Source: Stagnihabitans sp043738565
GTDB taxonomy: Bacteria > Pseudomonadota > Alphaproteobacteria > Rhodobacterales > Rhodobacteraceae
Assembly: GCA_043738565.1 (NCBI GenBank)
Contig: JAYUGA010000216.1
Span: 1-11,659 of the forward strand
Direction of reading: 5' to 3'
Length of the DNA stretch: 11,659 bases
The notes under the pieces were generated by a model. The model worked only from the letters and a program-made list of their open reading frames with translations, had not been told where the DNA came from and ran no database searches. Each line of letters opens with the position of its first letter. Position 1 is the stretch's first letter. Positions 6,135 to 11,659 of this stretch are shown in pieces. A program made the translations under genes and the position numbers.

Positions 6135-7382
6135 CTAGCCGAAGATCGCCTGGTACTCGCTTTTCAACATCTCGATCACCTGATCGGTGGTCATCTCCGG
6201 ATCGCCCTGAAAGGTGAACATGGTGTTCCAGACCGAGTTGATCCAGTCGCCGTCGCCGATGTAGAACGGGTTCTGCACCGACCCGCCCTCGACCTTCAGT
6301 GAATCGAGCACCAGGATGTTGCAGGCGTCCAGCTTGTCGGTCGGCACATCAAGCCGCACCGGGCTGGAGCCCTTGTAGAACGCGAATTCGGCGTTCACCA
6401 CCGGATCGACCACGATGGCGGCAAACTCCTCCTCTGCCTTGGCGGTGGCTTCATCGACGCCGCCCAGAATACCGAAGGAGTCGACGGTGACCGACAGCGC
6501 CTTGGTGCCCGGGATGTTGATGCAACCGAAATCGACGCCGACCTTCTTGCCGTTGGCGCGCCACTGGCCCTTCATCCAGTCGCCGTGGATCTGCATCAGG
6601 GCGGTGCCGTTGATCACGGTGTTGGTCGTGTCGTTCCATGCGCGGTTGACCCAGCCGGCGTCGGTCTGCGCCGTGATCCGGCGGAACAGCTCGATGGTGT
6701 CGCGCAGCGCCGGTTCATCGAACACCGTCGGGTCGGGTGGCGTGCCATAAAAGCGGTTATAGATATCCGGGCCCGCCGTGGCCGCCAGCAGCGCGTGGAA
6801 CGTGTAGCCGGCCTGGAACGAGTTGCCGCCCATCGCGATGAAGGTGAAGCCGGCGTCGTTGACCTTTTTCTGGTCGGCCCACATGTCATCCATCGACTTC
6901 CAGGTCGAGGGGTCGACCCCGGCCGCCTTGGCCACGGCCATGTTGTAATAGATGATGCCGTCGATATGCACCGCCGTCGGGATTTTCAGGATCTCGCCGT
7001 CGATGGTGATCGCGTCCAGCACGGTTTTCGGGAATGCCTTGGTTGCGCCGATCCGGTCGAACAGTGCCCGCACATCATAGCTCTTGCCCTGTTTTTTCAG
7101 ATCGCGGAAAAAGCCTGAATCCGCCGCGATGAACAGGTTGGGCGGGGTGTTGGCAACGAACAGGCTGACCAGCGGGCTTTCGCCGGCGGTTTCGTGCGGC
7201 ACCGACGCGGCGGTGATCACATTGCCCATCGACACGAACTTGTCTACGATGACGTTCAGCGCCGCCATCTCGCTTTCGTTCGACCAGGTGTGGAACAGCG
7301 TCAGCTCGGTGGCATATGCGAAAGTCGATGCGGTACTCAATCCGAAAGCAAGGATCGATCCGCGTGCAAGGGTTCTCAGCAT
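6135..7382 (-). CDS. Periplasmic sugar-binding protein of a CUT1 ABC transporter
   Basis: 415 aa, family 1 solute-binding protein. Residues 1-24 form a Sec signal peptide: a charged start (MLRTLARG), a hydrophobic stretch and the likely cleavage site AYA/TE. There is no lipobox cysteine, so it should be a soluble periplasmic protein. Recognisable family segments are LTLFHTWSNESE at the mature start, PTAVHIDGIIYYN, then TNTVINGTALMQIHGDWMKG, and SSPVRLDVPTDKLDAC. This pattern resembles glucose/mannose-type binding proteins (GtsA-like), including two cysteines (in DFGC and LDAC) that may pair. It captures a sugar and delivers it to the two permeases encoded upstream. The start ATG 7382 has GAGGAG about 7 nt upstream and lies 33 bp after the ATPase gene. 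The ligand may be a hexose or sugar acid; the sequence alone does not settle it. Confidence 0.92.
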   Translation of the reverse strand: MLRTLARGSILAFGLSTASTFAYATELTLFHTWSNESEMAALNVIVDKFVSMGNVITAASVPHETAGESPLVSLFVANTPPNLFIAADSGFFRDLKKQGKSYDVRALFDRIGATKAFPKTVLDAITIDGEILKIPTAVHIDGIIYYNMAVAKAAGVDPSTWKSMDDMWADQKKVNDAGFTFIAMGGNSFQAGYTFHALLAATAGPDIYNRFYGTPPDPTVFDEPALRDTIELFRRITAQTDAGWVNRAWNDTTNTVINGTALMQIHGDWMKGQWRANGKKVGVDFGCINIPGTKALSVTVDSFGILGGVDEATAKAEEEFAAIVVDPVVNAEFAFYKGSSPVRLDVPTDKLDACNILVLDSLKVEGGSVQNPFYIGDGDWINSVWNTMFTFQGDPEMTTDQVIEMLKSEYQAIFG

Positions 7383-7415
7383 TTACGTCTCCTCTGTCGG
7401 TTGGTTGTCGGTTTT

Positions 7416-8519
7416 CTACATCCTCAGCCCGGTGCGGGCGTCGAACACGTTCAGTCGGTCTTTCGGGTAACTGGCGGTCAGCGCGGCACCGATCCTGATC
7501 CCGGCGAGGGCAGCAGGATCGACCCGGACGGCGACCAGTTGTTCGCCCGCCGCCAGAAAAGCGGTGGCATCGCTGCCGGTGCGTTCGCTGTAGCGCACCG
7601 GCAGCGACAGATGCACCGCGCCATCGGGATCGCTGGCCCCGTTGATCGCAAAATGCTCGGGGCGCAGGCCAATCACCACCGGGCGGCCATCGGCGGGCGG
7701 TTCGGCGAACCGATGCTGCGTCAGGTCGATGGCAATGCCGGTCGGGCCATGCACCGCCGTCACCTTGCCACCCGCGACCTTCAGCGAAGCATCGAAGGTG
7801 TTGATCGCAGGCGAGCCGATGAAGCGGGCAACAAAAAGATTAGCGGGGCGCTCATACACCTCGTCCGGGGTGCCGATCTGTTGGATCACCCCGCCGTCCA
7901 TGATCGCAATGCGATTGGCCATCGTCATCGCCTCGATCTGGTCATGGGTGACATAGACGATGGTCTGGCGCAATTCGGCGTGCAGCTTCTTGATTTCCAG
8001 CCGCATTTCGGTGCGCAGCTTGGCGTCGAGGTTCGACAACGGCTCGTCGAACAGCAGCACCTCGGCCTGTTTGACCAGCGCCCGGCCAATGGCGACGCGC
8101 TGGCGCTGGCCGCCCGACAGTTGCGCGGGCTTGCGCGCCATCAGTTGCTCGATCTGCAGCAGCTTTGCCGTCCGCGCGACCCGGCGCTCGCGCTCGGCGC
8201 GGTCAAGCTTCAATGCGGCAAGCCCGAATTCCAGATTGCCGCGCACGGTCTTGGTCGGATAGAGCGCATAGGACTGAAACACCATCGCCAGCCCGCGGTC
8301 ACGCGGATCAAGGTCGGTCACATCGCGCGCGCCGATCCGGATCGTGCCTGCGGTCACATCCAGCAGCCCGGCCAGCAGGTTCAAGAGCGTGGTCTTGCCA
8401 CAGCCCGACGGCCCGAGGAGCACCAGAAACTCGCCGTCATGAATTTCGAGATTGAGGTTCTCCAGCACACCGAAGGCCCCAAACCGCTTGACGATCCCCT
8501 GAAAATGAACGTTCGGCAT
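7416..8519 (-). CDS. Sugar ABC transporter ATP-binding protein (MalK/UgpC type)
   Basis: 367 aa. Walker A is GPSGCGKTT (36-44), the Q-loop is VFQSYALYP with Q82, the signature is LSGGQRQR (134-141), Walker B is VLLFDEP (154-160), the D-loop is SNLDAKL and the H-loop is VTHDQ with H192. Residues from about 235 form the TOBE/OB regulatory domain (GLRPEHF at about 285). It is the cytoplasmic ATPase, working as a homodimer beneath the two permeases. The start is ATG 8519, 3 nt after the preceding permease stop, with GGGGTAG as ribosome site. Where most family members have YPHMTV after the Q-loop, this one reads YPTKTV, an unusual substitution near the permease-coupling surface. This family sometimes serves several transporters in one cell. 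Confidence 0.95.
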   Translation of the reverse strand: MPNVHFQGIVKRFGAFGVLENLNLEIHDGEFLVLLGPSGCGKTTLLNLLAGLLDVTAGTIRIGARDVTDLDPRDRGLAMVFQSYALYPTKTVRGNLEFGLAALKLDRAERERRVARTAKLLQIEQLMARKPAQLSGGQRQRVAIGRALVKQAEVLLFDEPLSNLDAKLRTEMRLEIKKLHAELRQTIVYVTHDQIEAMTMANRIAIMDGGVIQQIGTPDEVYERPANLFVARFIGSPAINTFDASLKVAGGKVTAVHGPTGIAIDLTQHRFAEPPADGRPVVIGLRPEHFAINGASDPDGAVHLSLPVRYSERTGSDATAFLAAGEQLVAVRVDPAALAGIRIGAALTASYPKDRLNVFDARTGLRM

Positions 8520-8522
8520 CCG

Positions 8523-9437
8523 CTACCCCTTGATCGCGCCAGCAGTGATGCCCTGAACGAAGAACCGCCCAAGCGCGAAATAGACCACCAGCGGCGGGAT
8601 CGCCGTCAACAGCGCCGCCGCCATGTTGACATTGTGGATGACCTCGCCGCGCGACGTGATCACCGAATTGGCCAGGATCACCGTCATCGGCTTCGACCCG
8701 ATGCCGCCAAAGGTCAGACCGACCAGATAGTCGTTCCACACCGTGGTGATCATCAGGATCAACACCACCACCATGATGTTGCCCGACATCGGCAGCACGA
8801 TTTCCCGGAATATTCGCCAGAAACTGCCGGAATCCATGATCGCGGCGTTGATCAGCTCGCGCGGGATATCCTTGTAGAAGTTGCGGAAGATCAGGGTCAA
8901 AAGCGGCATCGCCAGCACCGAATGCACCAATGCAATGGCCCAGACCGTGCCATAGATGCCAAGGTGGGCCACCACCACGATCAGCGGGATCATGATGATC
9001 TGGAACGGCACAAACGCGCAGATGAACAGCACGAACAGGAACGGCCCGGCCCAGCGGACATTCCACAGGGCAAGGGCATAGCCGGTCACGGCGGAAATCC
9101 CGATCGACAGGATCAGGCTGGGGAACAGAATCTTGATCGAGTTGAAAAAGCCGATCTTGATCCCGTCGCAGGACAGGCCGGTGCACATCTCGTTCCAGGC
9201 CTTGAACCAGGGCTCGATGGTCCAGATGACCGGCAGCGCGAAAATCTTGCCAAGGGTGATCTCGCCAATCGGTTTGAACGAGGTGACGACCACGACATAC
9301 AGCGGGATCGCCATGAAGGCCGCGACCATCGCCAGAAACACAAAGACCGCGACCGACGATCCCTTGATCCGCTTGCGCCTGCGCGGATAGGTCAGCGGCA
9401 CTGGTGCCCGGCCGCCTTGGGGCATCAGGCCGGTCAT
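8523..9437 (-). CDS. Sugar ABC transporter permease, MalG-type
   Basis: 304 aa inner-membrane protein. The N-terminus is basic (PRRRKRIKGS, 18-27), followed by the first membrane span at about 28-50 and five more, ending GRFFVQGITAGAIKG, the typical MalG-family C-terminus. The EAA coupling loop is at 194-216 (ELINAAIMDSGSFWRIFREI). The periplasmic loop WNEMCTGLSCDGIKIGF is characteristic of the glucose/mannose-type branch of CUT1 permeases (GtsC-like). The start ATG 9437 overlaps the upstream permease stop as ATGA. A longer in-frame reading upstream is only the overlap with the neighbouring gene in another frame. The loop with two cysteines may form a disulphide in the periplasm. Confidence 0.93.
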   Translation of the reverse strand: MTGLMPQGGRAPVPLTYPRRRKRIKGSSVAVFVFLAMVAAFMAIPLYVVVVTSFKPIGEITLGKIFALPVIWTIEPWFKAWNEMCTGLSCDGIKIGFFNSIKILFPSLILSIGISAVTGYALALWNVRWAGPFLFVLFICAFVPFQIIMIPLIVVVAHLGIYGTVWAIALVHSVLAMPLLTLIFRNFYKDIPRELINAAIMDSGSFWRIFREIVLPMSGNIMVVVLILMITTVWNDYLVGLTFGGIGSKPMTVILANSVITSRGEVIHNVNMAAALLTAIPPLVVYFALGRFFVQGITAGAIKG

Positions 9438-10330
9438 GCCGACACCGCCGCGCGCCGGCGCGTCTGCCAGGCGGTCAGCCCCACCAGGGGGATAAAGATC
9501 GCCAGCGTTATCACCAGCATGATCACCGCCGCTGCCGAGGCAAAACCGATATTGCTGCGGGTCGAATAGGCGTTGATCGCGAAGTAGGCCGGCGTCCAAG
9601 TCGAGGTGCCGGGGCCGCCGTTGGTCATCGCCACCACAATGTCATAGGCCTTGACCACCCCGAGCGACAGCAGGATTGCGCAGGTCAGAAAGGTGAACTT
9701 CATCATCGGAATGATGATCTCGACATACAGCCGCCAGAGGCTGACCCCGTCCAGCCGCGCCGCGCTCCAGATCTCGGTGTTTATCGATTTCAGCCCGGCC
9801 AGCATCAGCGCCATGTAGAACCCGAGCCCGTGCCAGATCGAGGCCAGGATGATGCCGTACATCGCGGTGTGCGGGGTCGCCAGCCAGTTGAAGCTGGCAC
9901 TTTCCCAGCCGCTGGCCCGCAAGAACGCCTCCAACCCCAGCGACGGATTGAAGATCCAGCGCCAGACCAGCCCGGTGACGATCAGCGAAACCGCCAGCGG
10001 ATACAGGTAGATCGTGCGGAACACGCCCTCGCCGAACTTTTCGCGATTGATCAGCGCGGCCAGGATGAAGCCGACGAAGATGGCAAGCGCCGAGCCCACC
10101 GCCAGCACCAGAAGATTCTGCAACGCCGTGGTCCAGGTGGCATTGCCGAACAGCCGGATGTACTGGTCTGCCCAGTCGGCCGGGTCGATTTGATACTCTG
10201 GAAACCGCCGACTGCGGGTGAACGACATGTAGATCGTCCAGGCAATCGTCCCGACAAAGCCGACAAGCACGAAGGACAGTGCCGGGATCAGGGCCAGCTG
10301 CGGCGCAATCCGGCTCCACCTGACGAACAT
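9434..10330 (-). CDS. Sugar ABC transporter permease, MalF/UgpA-type, first gene of the operon
   Basis: 298 aa from ATG 10330. The first membrane span is at about 9-36 (PQLALIPALSFVLVGFVGTI), with five further spans. The EAA coupling loop is at 186-208 (EIWSAARLDGVSLWRLYVEI), and TNGGPGTST (236-244), a hallmark of the MalF-type CUT1 partner, follows. It pairs with the MalG-type permease as the translocation channel. I chose ATG 10330 because AAGGGGGGGG lies just upstream; an in-frame TTG at 10363 would add 11 residues but has no ribosome site and falls within the probable regulatory repeat. It is the promoter-proximal gene of a six-gene minus-strand unit. An order with the binding protein fourth is less common than binding protein first. 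Confidence 0.92.
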   Translation of the reverse strand: MFVRWSRIAPQLALIPALSFVLVGFVGTIAWTIYMSFTRSRRFPEYQIDPADWADQYIRLFGNATWTTALQNLLVLAVGSALAIFVGFILAALINREKFGEGVFRTIYLYPLAVSLIVTGLVWRWIFNPSLGLEAFLRASGWESASFNWLATPHTAMYGIILASIWHGLGFYMALMLAGLKSINTEIWSAARLDGVSLWRLYVEIIIPMMKFTFLTCAILLSLGVVKAYDIVVAMTNGGPGTSTWTPAYFAINAYSTRSNIGFASAAAVIMLVITLAIFIPLVGLTAWQTRRRAAVSA

Positions 10331-10337
10331 CCCAGCG

Positions 10338-10345
10338 CCCCCCCC
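10338..10345 (-). promoter_or_regulatory. G8 homopolymer within the Shine-Dalgarno of the first permease
   Basis: On the minus strand the ribosome site reads AAGGGGGGGGCGCTGGG before ATG 10330. Eight consecutive Gs form the core, ending 7 nt from the start codon. Tracts this long can slip in replication; length change would shift the AAGGG part relative to the start. No direct sign of variation is visible in one sequence. Confidence 0.5.
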
Positions 10346-10358
10346 TTGAGTCACCCAA

Positions 10359-10391
10359 TTCAAATGTGAACGTGTTGTTTTGCTATTTGAA
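10359..10391. promoter_or_regulatory. Inverted repeat upstream of the transporter operon, possible regulator site
   Basis: TTCAAAT (10359-10365) and ATTTGAA (10385-10391) are perfect 7-bp inverted arms 19 nt apart. The right half extends to TTGAACTT (10387-10394), an 8-mer also found inside the IclR-type palindrome at 2862-2869. This A/T-rich patch is the most likely promoter area for the minus-strand operon. A -35/-10 pair (TTCAAA, 17 nt, CACATT on the minus strand) is possible but weak. Confidence 0.45.
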
Positions 10392-10550
10392 CTTAGCGTC
10401 CAGATGGCTGCCTGTCAACGATCAGATGACTTCAAGGCCGGCCGTCGACAGCTTCGGGCATTCTTCGGTGATCCGCCCGCGCCCCGCCGGGTGCCTGCGG
10501 GTCACCGCCGGACCCGTCGCCAGCCACCCCGTTCGTCGGCGGAAAACGGT

Positions 10551-10565
10551 CGATCCGACGGATCG
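10551..10565. promoter_or_regulatory. Perfect palindrome, possible operator
   Basis: CGATCCG-A-CGGATCG has perfect 7-bp arms around a single A. Such tight symmetry is typical of dimeric repressor sites. It sits between the divergent transporter operon and the iolE fragment. No regulator is identified. Confidence 0.35.
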
Positions 10566-10699
10566 GTCGCTCCCCGCTCGGGTCGAGAGGCCAGCGTTGA
10601 ATGCAGCGGATCTGTTCATCCCGAATGCTCTTGTCATCAATGCCGGTTCGTGACTGGCGAGAGCGCAAGGCGCGACCCCGGGGCATTGTTCATCCGTTG

Positions 10700-10720
10700 C
10701 GGTGCCGCATACTGGCACCG
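10700..10720. promoter_or_regulatory. Inverted repeat upstream of iolE fragment
   Basis: CGGTGCC, 7-nt spacer GCATACT, GGCACCG gives perfect 7-bp arms 33 bp upstream of the iolE start. It could be an operator or an RNA hairpin in the leader. Confidence 0.35.
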
Positions 10721-10753
10721 GGGTGGCCTGATGAACCCGGTCGCCAGGCAGCA

Positions 10754-10903
10754 ATGGCGGACCCGATGCAAGTCCGACTGGGAATCGCCCCAATCGCGCG
10801 GTGGAACGACGACCTTGCCGAACTGTCCGACGATGTGACGCTGGAGGAGTGCTTGCGCCAGGCTTCGGTTGCGGGCTTTACCGGCATGAAAACCGGACGC
10901 CGG
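10754..10903 (+). pseudogene. iolE: iolE (inosose dehydratase) 5' fragment, truncated at the IS110 junction
   Basis: The first 50 codons read MADPMQVRLGIAPIARWNDD, then LAELSDDVTLEECLRQASVA and GFTGMKTGRR. This is the N-terminus of IolE, 2-keto-myo-inositol dehydratase of myo-inositol catabolism. B. subtilis IolE has the same pattern (LGIAPIGWTNDDMPEL, then LAGFTG.EVG). Relatives read APIAWWNDD, so R for W is a change in this copy. Starts at ATG 10754 and ATG 10766 are both possible; relatives favour the shorter. After GRR (about 10903) the frame leaves IolE and runs through IS110 sequence to a stop at 11363-11365, giving a chimeric reading frame. About 250 residues, including the active site, are missing, so no dehydratase is made. 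It suggests an inositol-catabolic locus once lay here. Confidence 0.82.
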
Positions 10904-10930
10904 ATCGTGTTTCGAGAGTATCCGTCTTGG

Positions 10931-11659
10931 TCAATCCATCGTTTTGGTCCATTTTCTGCCGTCCCTGAGCAGGGCGTTTGCGATTGTGATGATGCGTCGC
11001 ATGATGGCGGTTATGGCGAGTTTGGCGGGTTTCCCGGCGGCTCTGAGGGCATCGTATTTGGCTTTGAAGGGTGGATTGAAGCGGATTGCGACGAGGGCTG
11101 GCATGTAGATTGCCTGTCGCAGGATGGCGCGTCCGCCTTGAATGAAGGCCTTGCCGCGCCATTGGCCGGATTGCCTTGTCACTGGGGCGAGGCCTGCGAG
11201 GCTGGCTGCGTGTTTGGCATCCATGCTGCCCAGGTCCGGCATGTCGACCAGCAGCACGAGGGCGGTGATTTTGCCCAGACCTGGGATGCTGGTGAGGATG
11301 TCGAGGCGGGCCTTGATGTGTGGCGTGGCGGCCATCAGCTTGTGGCAATCGGCGTCGATGTTTAGCCATGGGAACGCCACTGGTCCGAGTGACCATGGCT
11401 ATGGATTTGCGTGGTGATCTGCTTGAGGTGCTGGTCGGACTGGCGTTTCAGAAGGGCCAGGGTCAGGCCCTTGGATCGGTTCAGTGTCGCCGTACGATCC
11501 CTCACCAAGGCTCTGCGCGCAGCCAACAATTCCTTCAAGGTATCAATGGTTTGATCCTTGGCCGGGGTCAGGTCCGGTTGCAGGCTCGCCGCCATCCGCG
11601 CCAGCATTTCCGCATCAACCGGGTCGGTCTTGACCCGCGTGCCACAGGCTTGGGCAAAG
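10931..11659 (-). pseudogene. IS110-family transposase, frame-broken and incomplete
   Basis: From the right edge, the frame gives FAQACGTRVKTDPVDAEMLA, the end of the DEDD (RuvC-like) domain with the KTDxxDA motif, then the coiled-coil region (LKELLAARRALVRDRTATLN to QHLKQITTQI). That frame stops at 11362. The second half restarts in another frame with NIDADCHKLMAATPHIKA, then LTSIPGLGKITALVLLVDMP, LAGLAPVTRQSGQWRGKAF and IQGGRAILRQAIYMPALVA: the C-terminal Tnp domain (transposase_20), where the family's catalytic serine lies. It ends GRKWTKTMD at 10931. About 44 nt of hairpin-forming sequence separates QI from IDAD, where relatives need only about two codons; this shifts the frame. Apart from that insertion both halves look well preserved, so the break appears recent. 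Confidence 0.85.
11363..11401. repeat. Hairpin insertion inside the IS110 transposase gene
   Basis: TAGCCATGG (11363-11371) and CCATGGCTA (11393-11401) are perfect 9-bp inverted arms around a 21-nt centre that itself holds CACT...AGTG. The whole can fold into a long stem. It sits exactly where the transposase reading frame breaks. Confidence 0.65.

Larger units (their letters stand above)
10395..10753. other. Intergenic stretch with no recognisable gene
   Basis: I find no protein I recognise on either strand in these 359 bp. Open frames exist but read as low-information, arginine-rich high-GC sequence and match nothing known to me. In particular I see no IolD C-terminus, which often precedes iolE. 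The two inverted repeats listed separately are the only structured elements seen. Confidence 0.5.
10904..11659 (-). mobile_element. IS110-family insertion sequence, partial, running off the right edge
   Basis: The segment contains an IS110-type transposase reading leftward with about 27 bp of non-coding end between its stop (10931) and the broken iolE gene. The exact terminus cannot be fixed because IS110 elements lack clear inverted repeats and target duplications. The 5' part of the transposase and the non-coding left end that encodes the guide (bridge) RNA in this family lie outside the window. Confidence 0.7.

Noticed and set aside
7194..9569. A 791-codon open frame on the plus strand
   Set aside because: It lies antisense to the binding protein, ATPase and permease genes, has glutamine/histidine/arginine/aspartate-rich low-information composition and no recognisable domain. 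Long antisense frames are common opposite high-GC genes.
9404..10369. A 321-codon plus-strand open frame
   Set aside because: Antisense to the first permease, with repetitive glutamine/arginine composition typical of a reverse-frame shadow.
10904..11365. A plus-strand protein over the IS110 region continuous with the iolE fragment
   Set aside because: Beyond about 10903 it is only the reverse strand of the transposase gene. It is noted as a chimeric frame but not called as a gene.
1..11659. CRISPR array, tRNA or rRNA genes, phage defence or toxin-antitoxin genes
   Set aside because: No regularly spaced direct repeats, no tRNA-like cloverleaf or rRNA motif, and no recognisable defence proteins were seen.

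Overview
The window is GC-rich DNA with short intergenic gaps, ATGA start/stop overlaps and Shine-Dalgarno sites of the GGAG type. Protein resemblances (IS3 and IS5 remnants, a GtsABC-like sugar ABC transporter, an IclR regulator, an IolE fragment) suggest an alphaproteobacterium, probably of the Rhodobacteraceae or a rhizobial relative. That placement is an inference from gene style, not a database match.

Layout. Positions 1-2026 are a graveyard of insertion sequences: an N-terminal scrap of an IS5-type transposase (about 127-350), then a nearly full-length but decayed IS3-family element (364-1866) with recognisable terminal inverted repeats, several frameshifts and a deletion that removed the first DDE aspartate. 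Positions 2027-5025 hold a minus-strand IclR regulator and a divergent plus-strand pair: an enolase-superfamily acid-sugar dehydratase of the D-galactonate dehydratase type, overlapping by ATGA with an aldo/keto reductase. Positions 5059-10330 form a minus-strand operon, read right to left: two sugar permeases, a MalK/UgpC-type ATPase, a periplasmic sugar-binding protein, then two paralogous VOC (glyoxalase-fold) proteins. A perfect 17-bp hairpin separates the binding protein from the VOC pair. To the right, about 420 bp without a recognisable gene leads to the first 50 codons of iolE (inosose dehydratase), cut off at an IS110-family element whose transposase is itself broken and runs off the right edge.

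How it fits together. The transporter most resembles CUT1 glucose/mannose-type importers. The dehydratase would convert an aldonate to a 2-keto-3-deoxy sugar acid, and the reductase and VOC proteins would act on sugar-derived carbonyl intermediates. The regulator probably binds a TGGAA/TTCCA palindrome in the divergent promoter; the 8-mer TTGAACTT recurs in an inverted repeat upstream of the transporter operon, so one IclR protein may control both arms. No aldolase, kinase or aldonolactonase is present, so the pathway is incomplete here and the substrate is unknown. The cassette lies between dead insertion sequences and beside a truncated inositol gene, which points to a rearranged accessory catabolic region.
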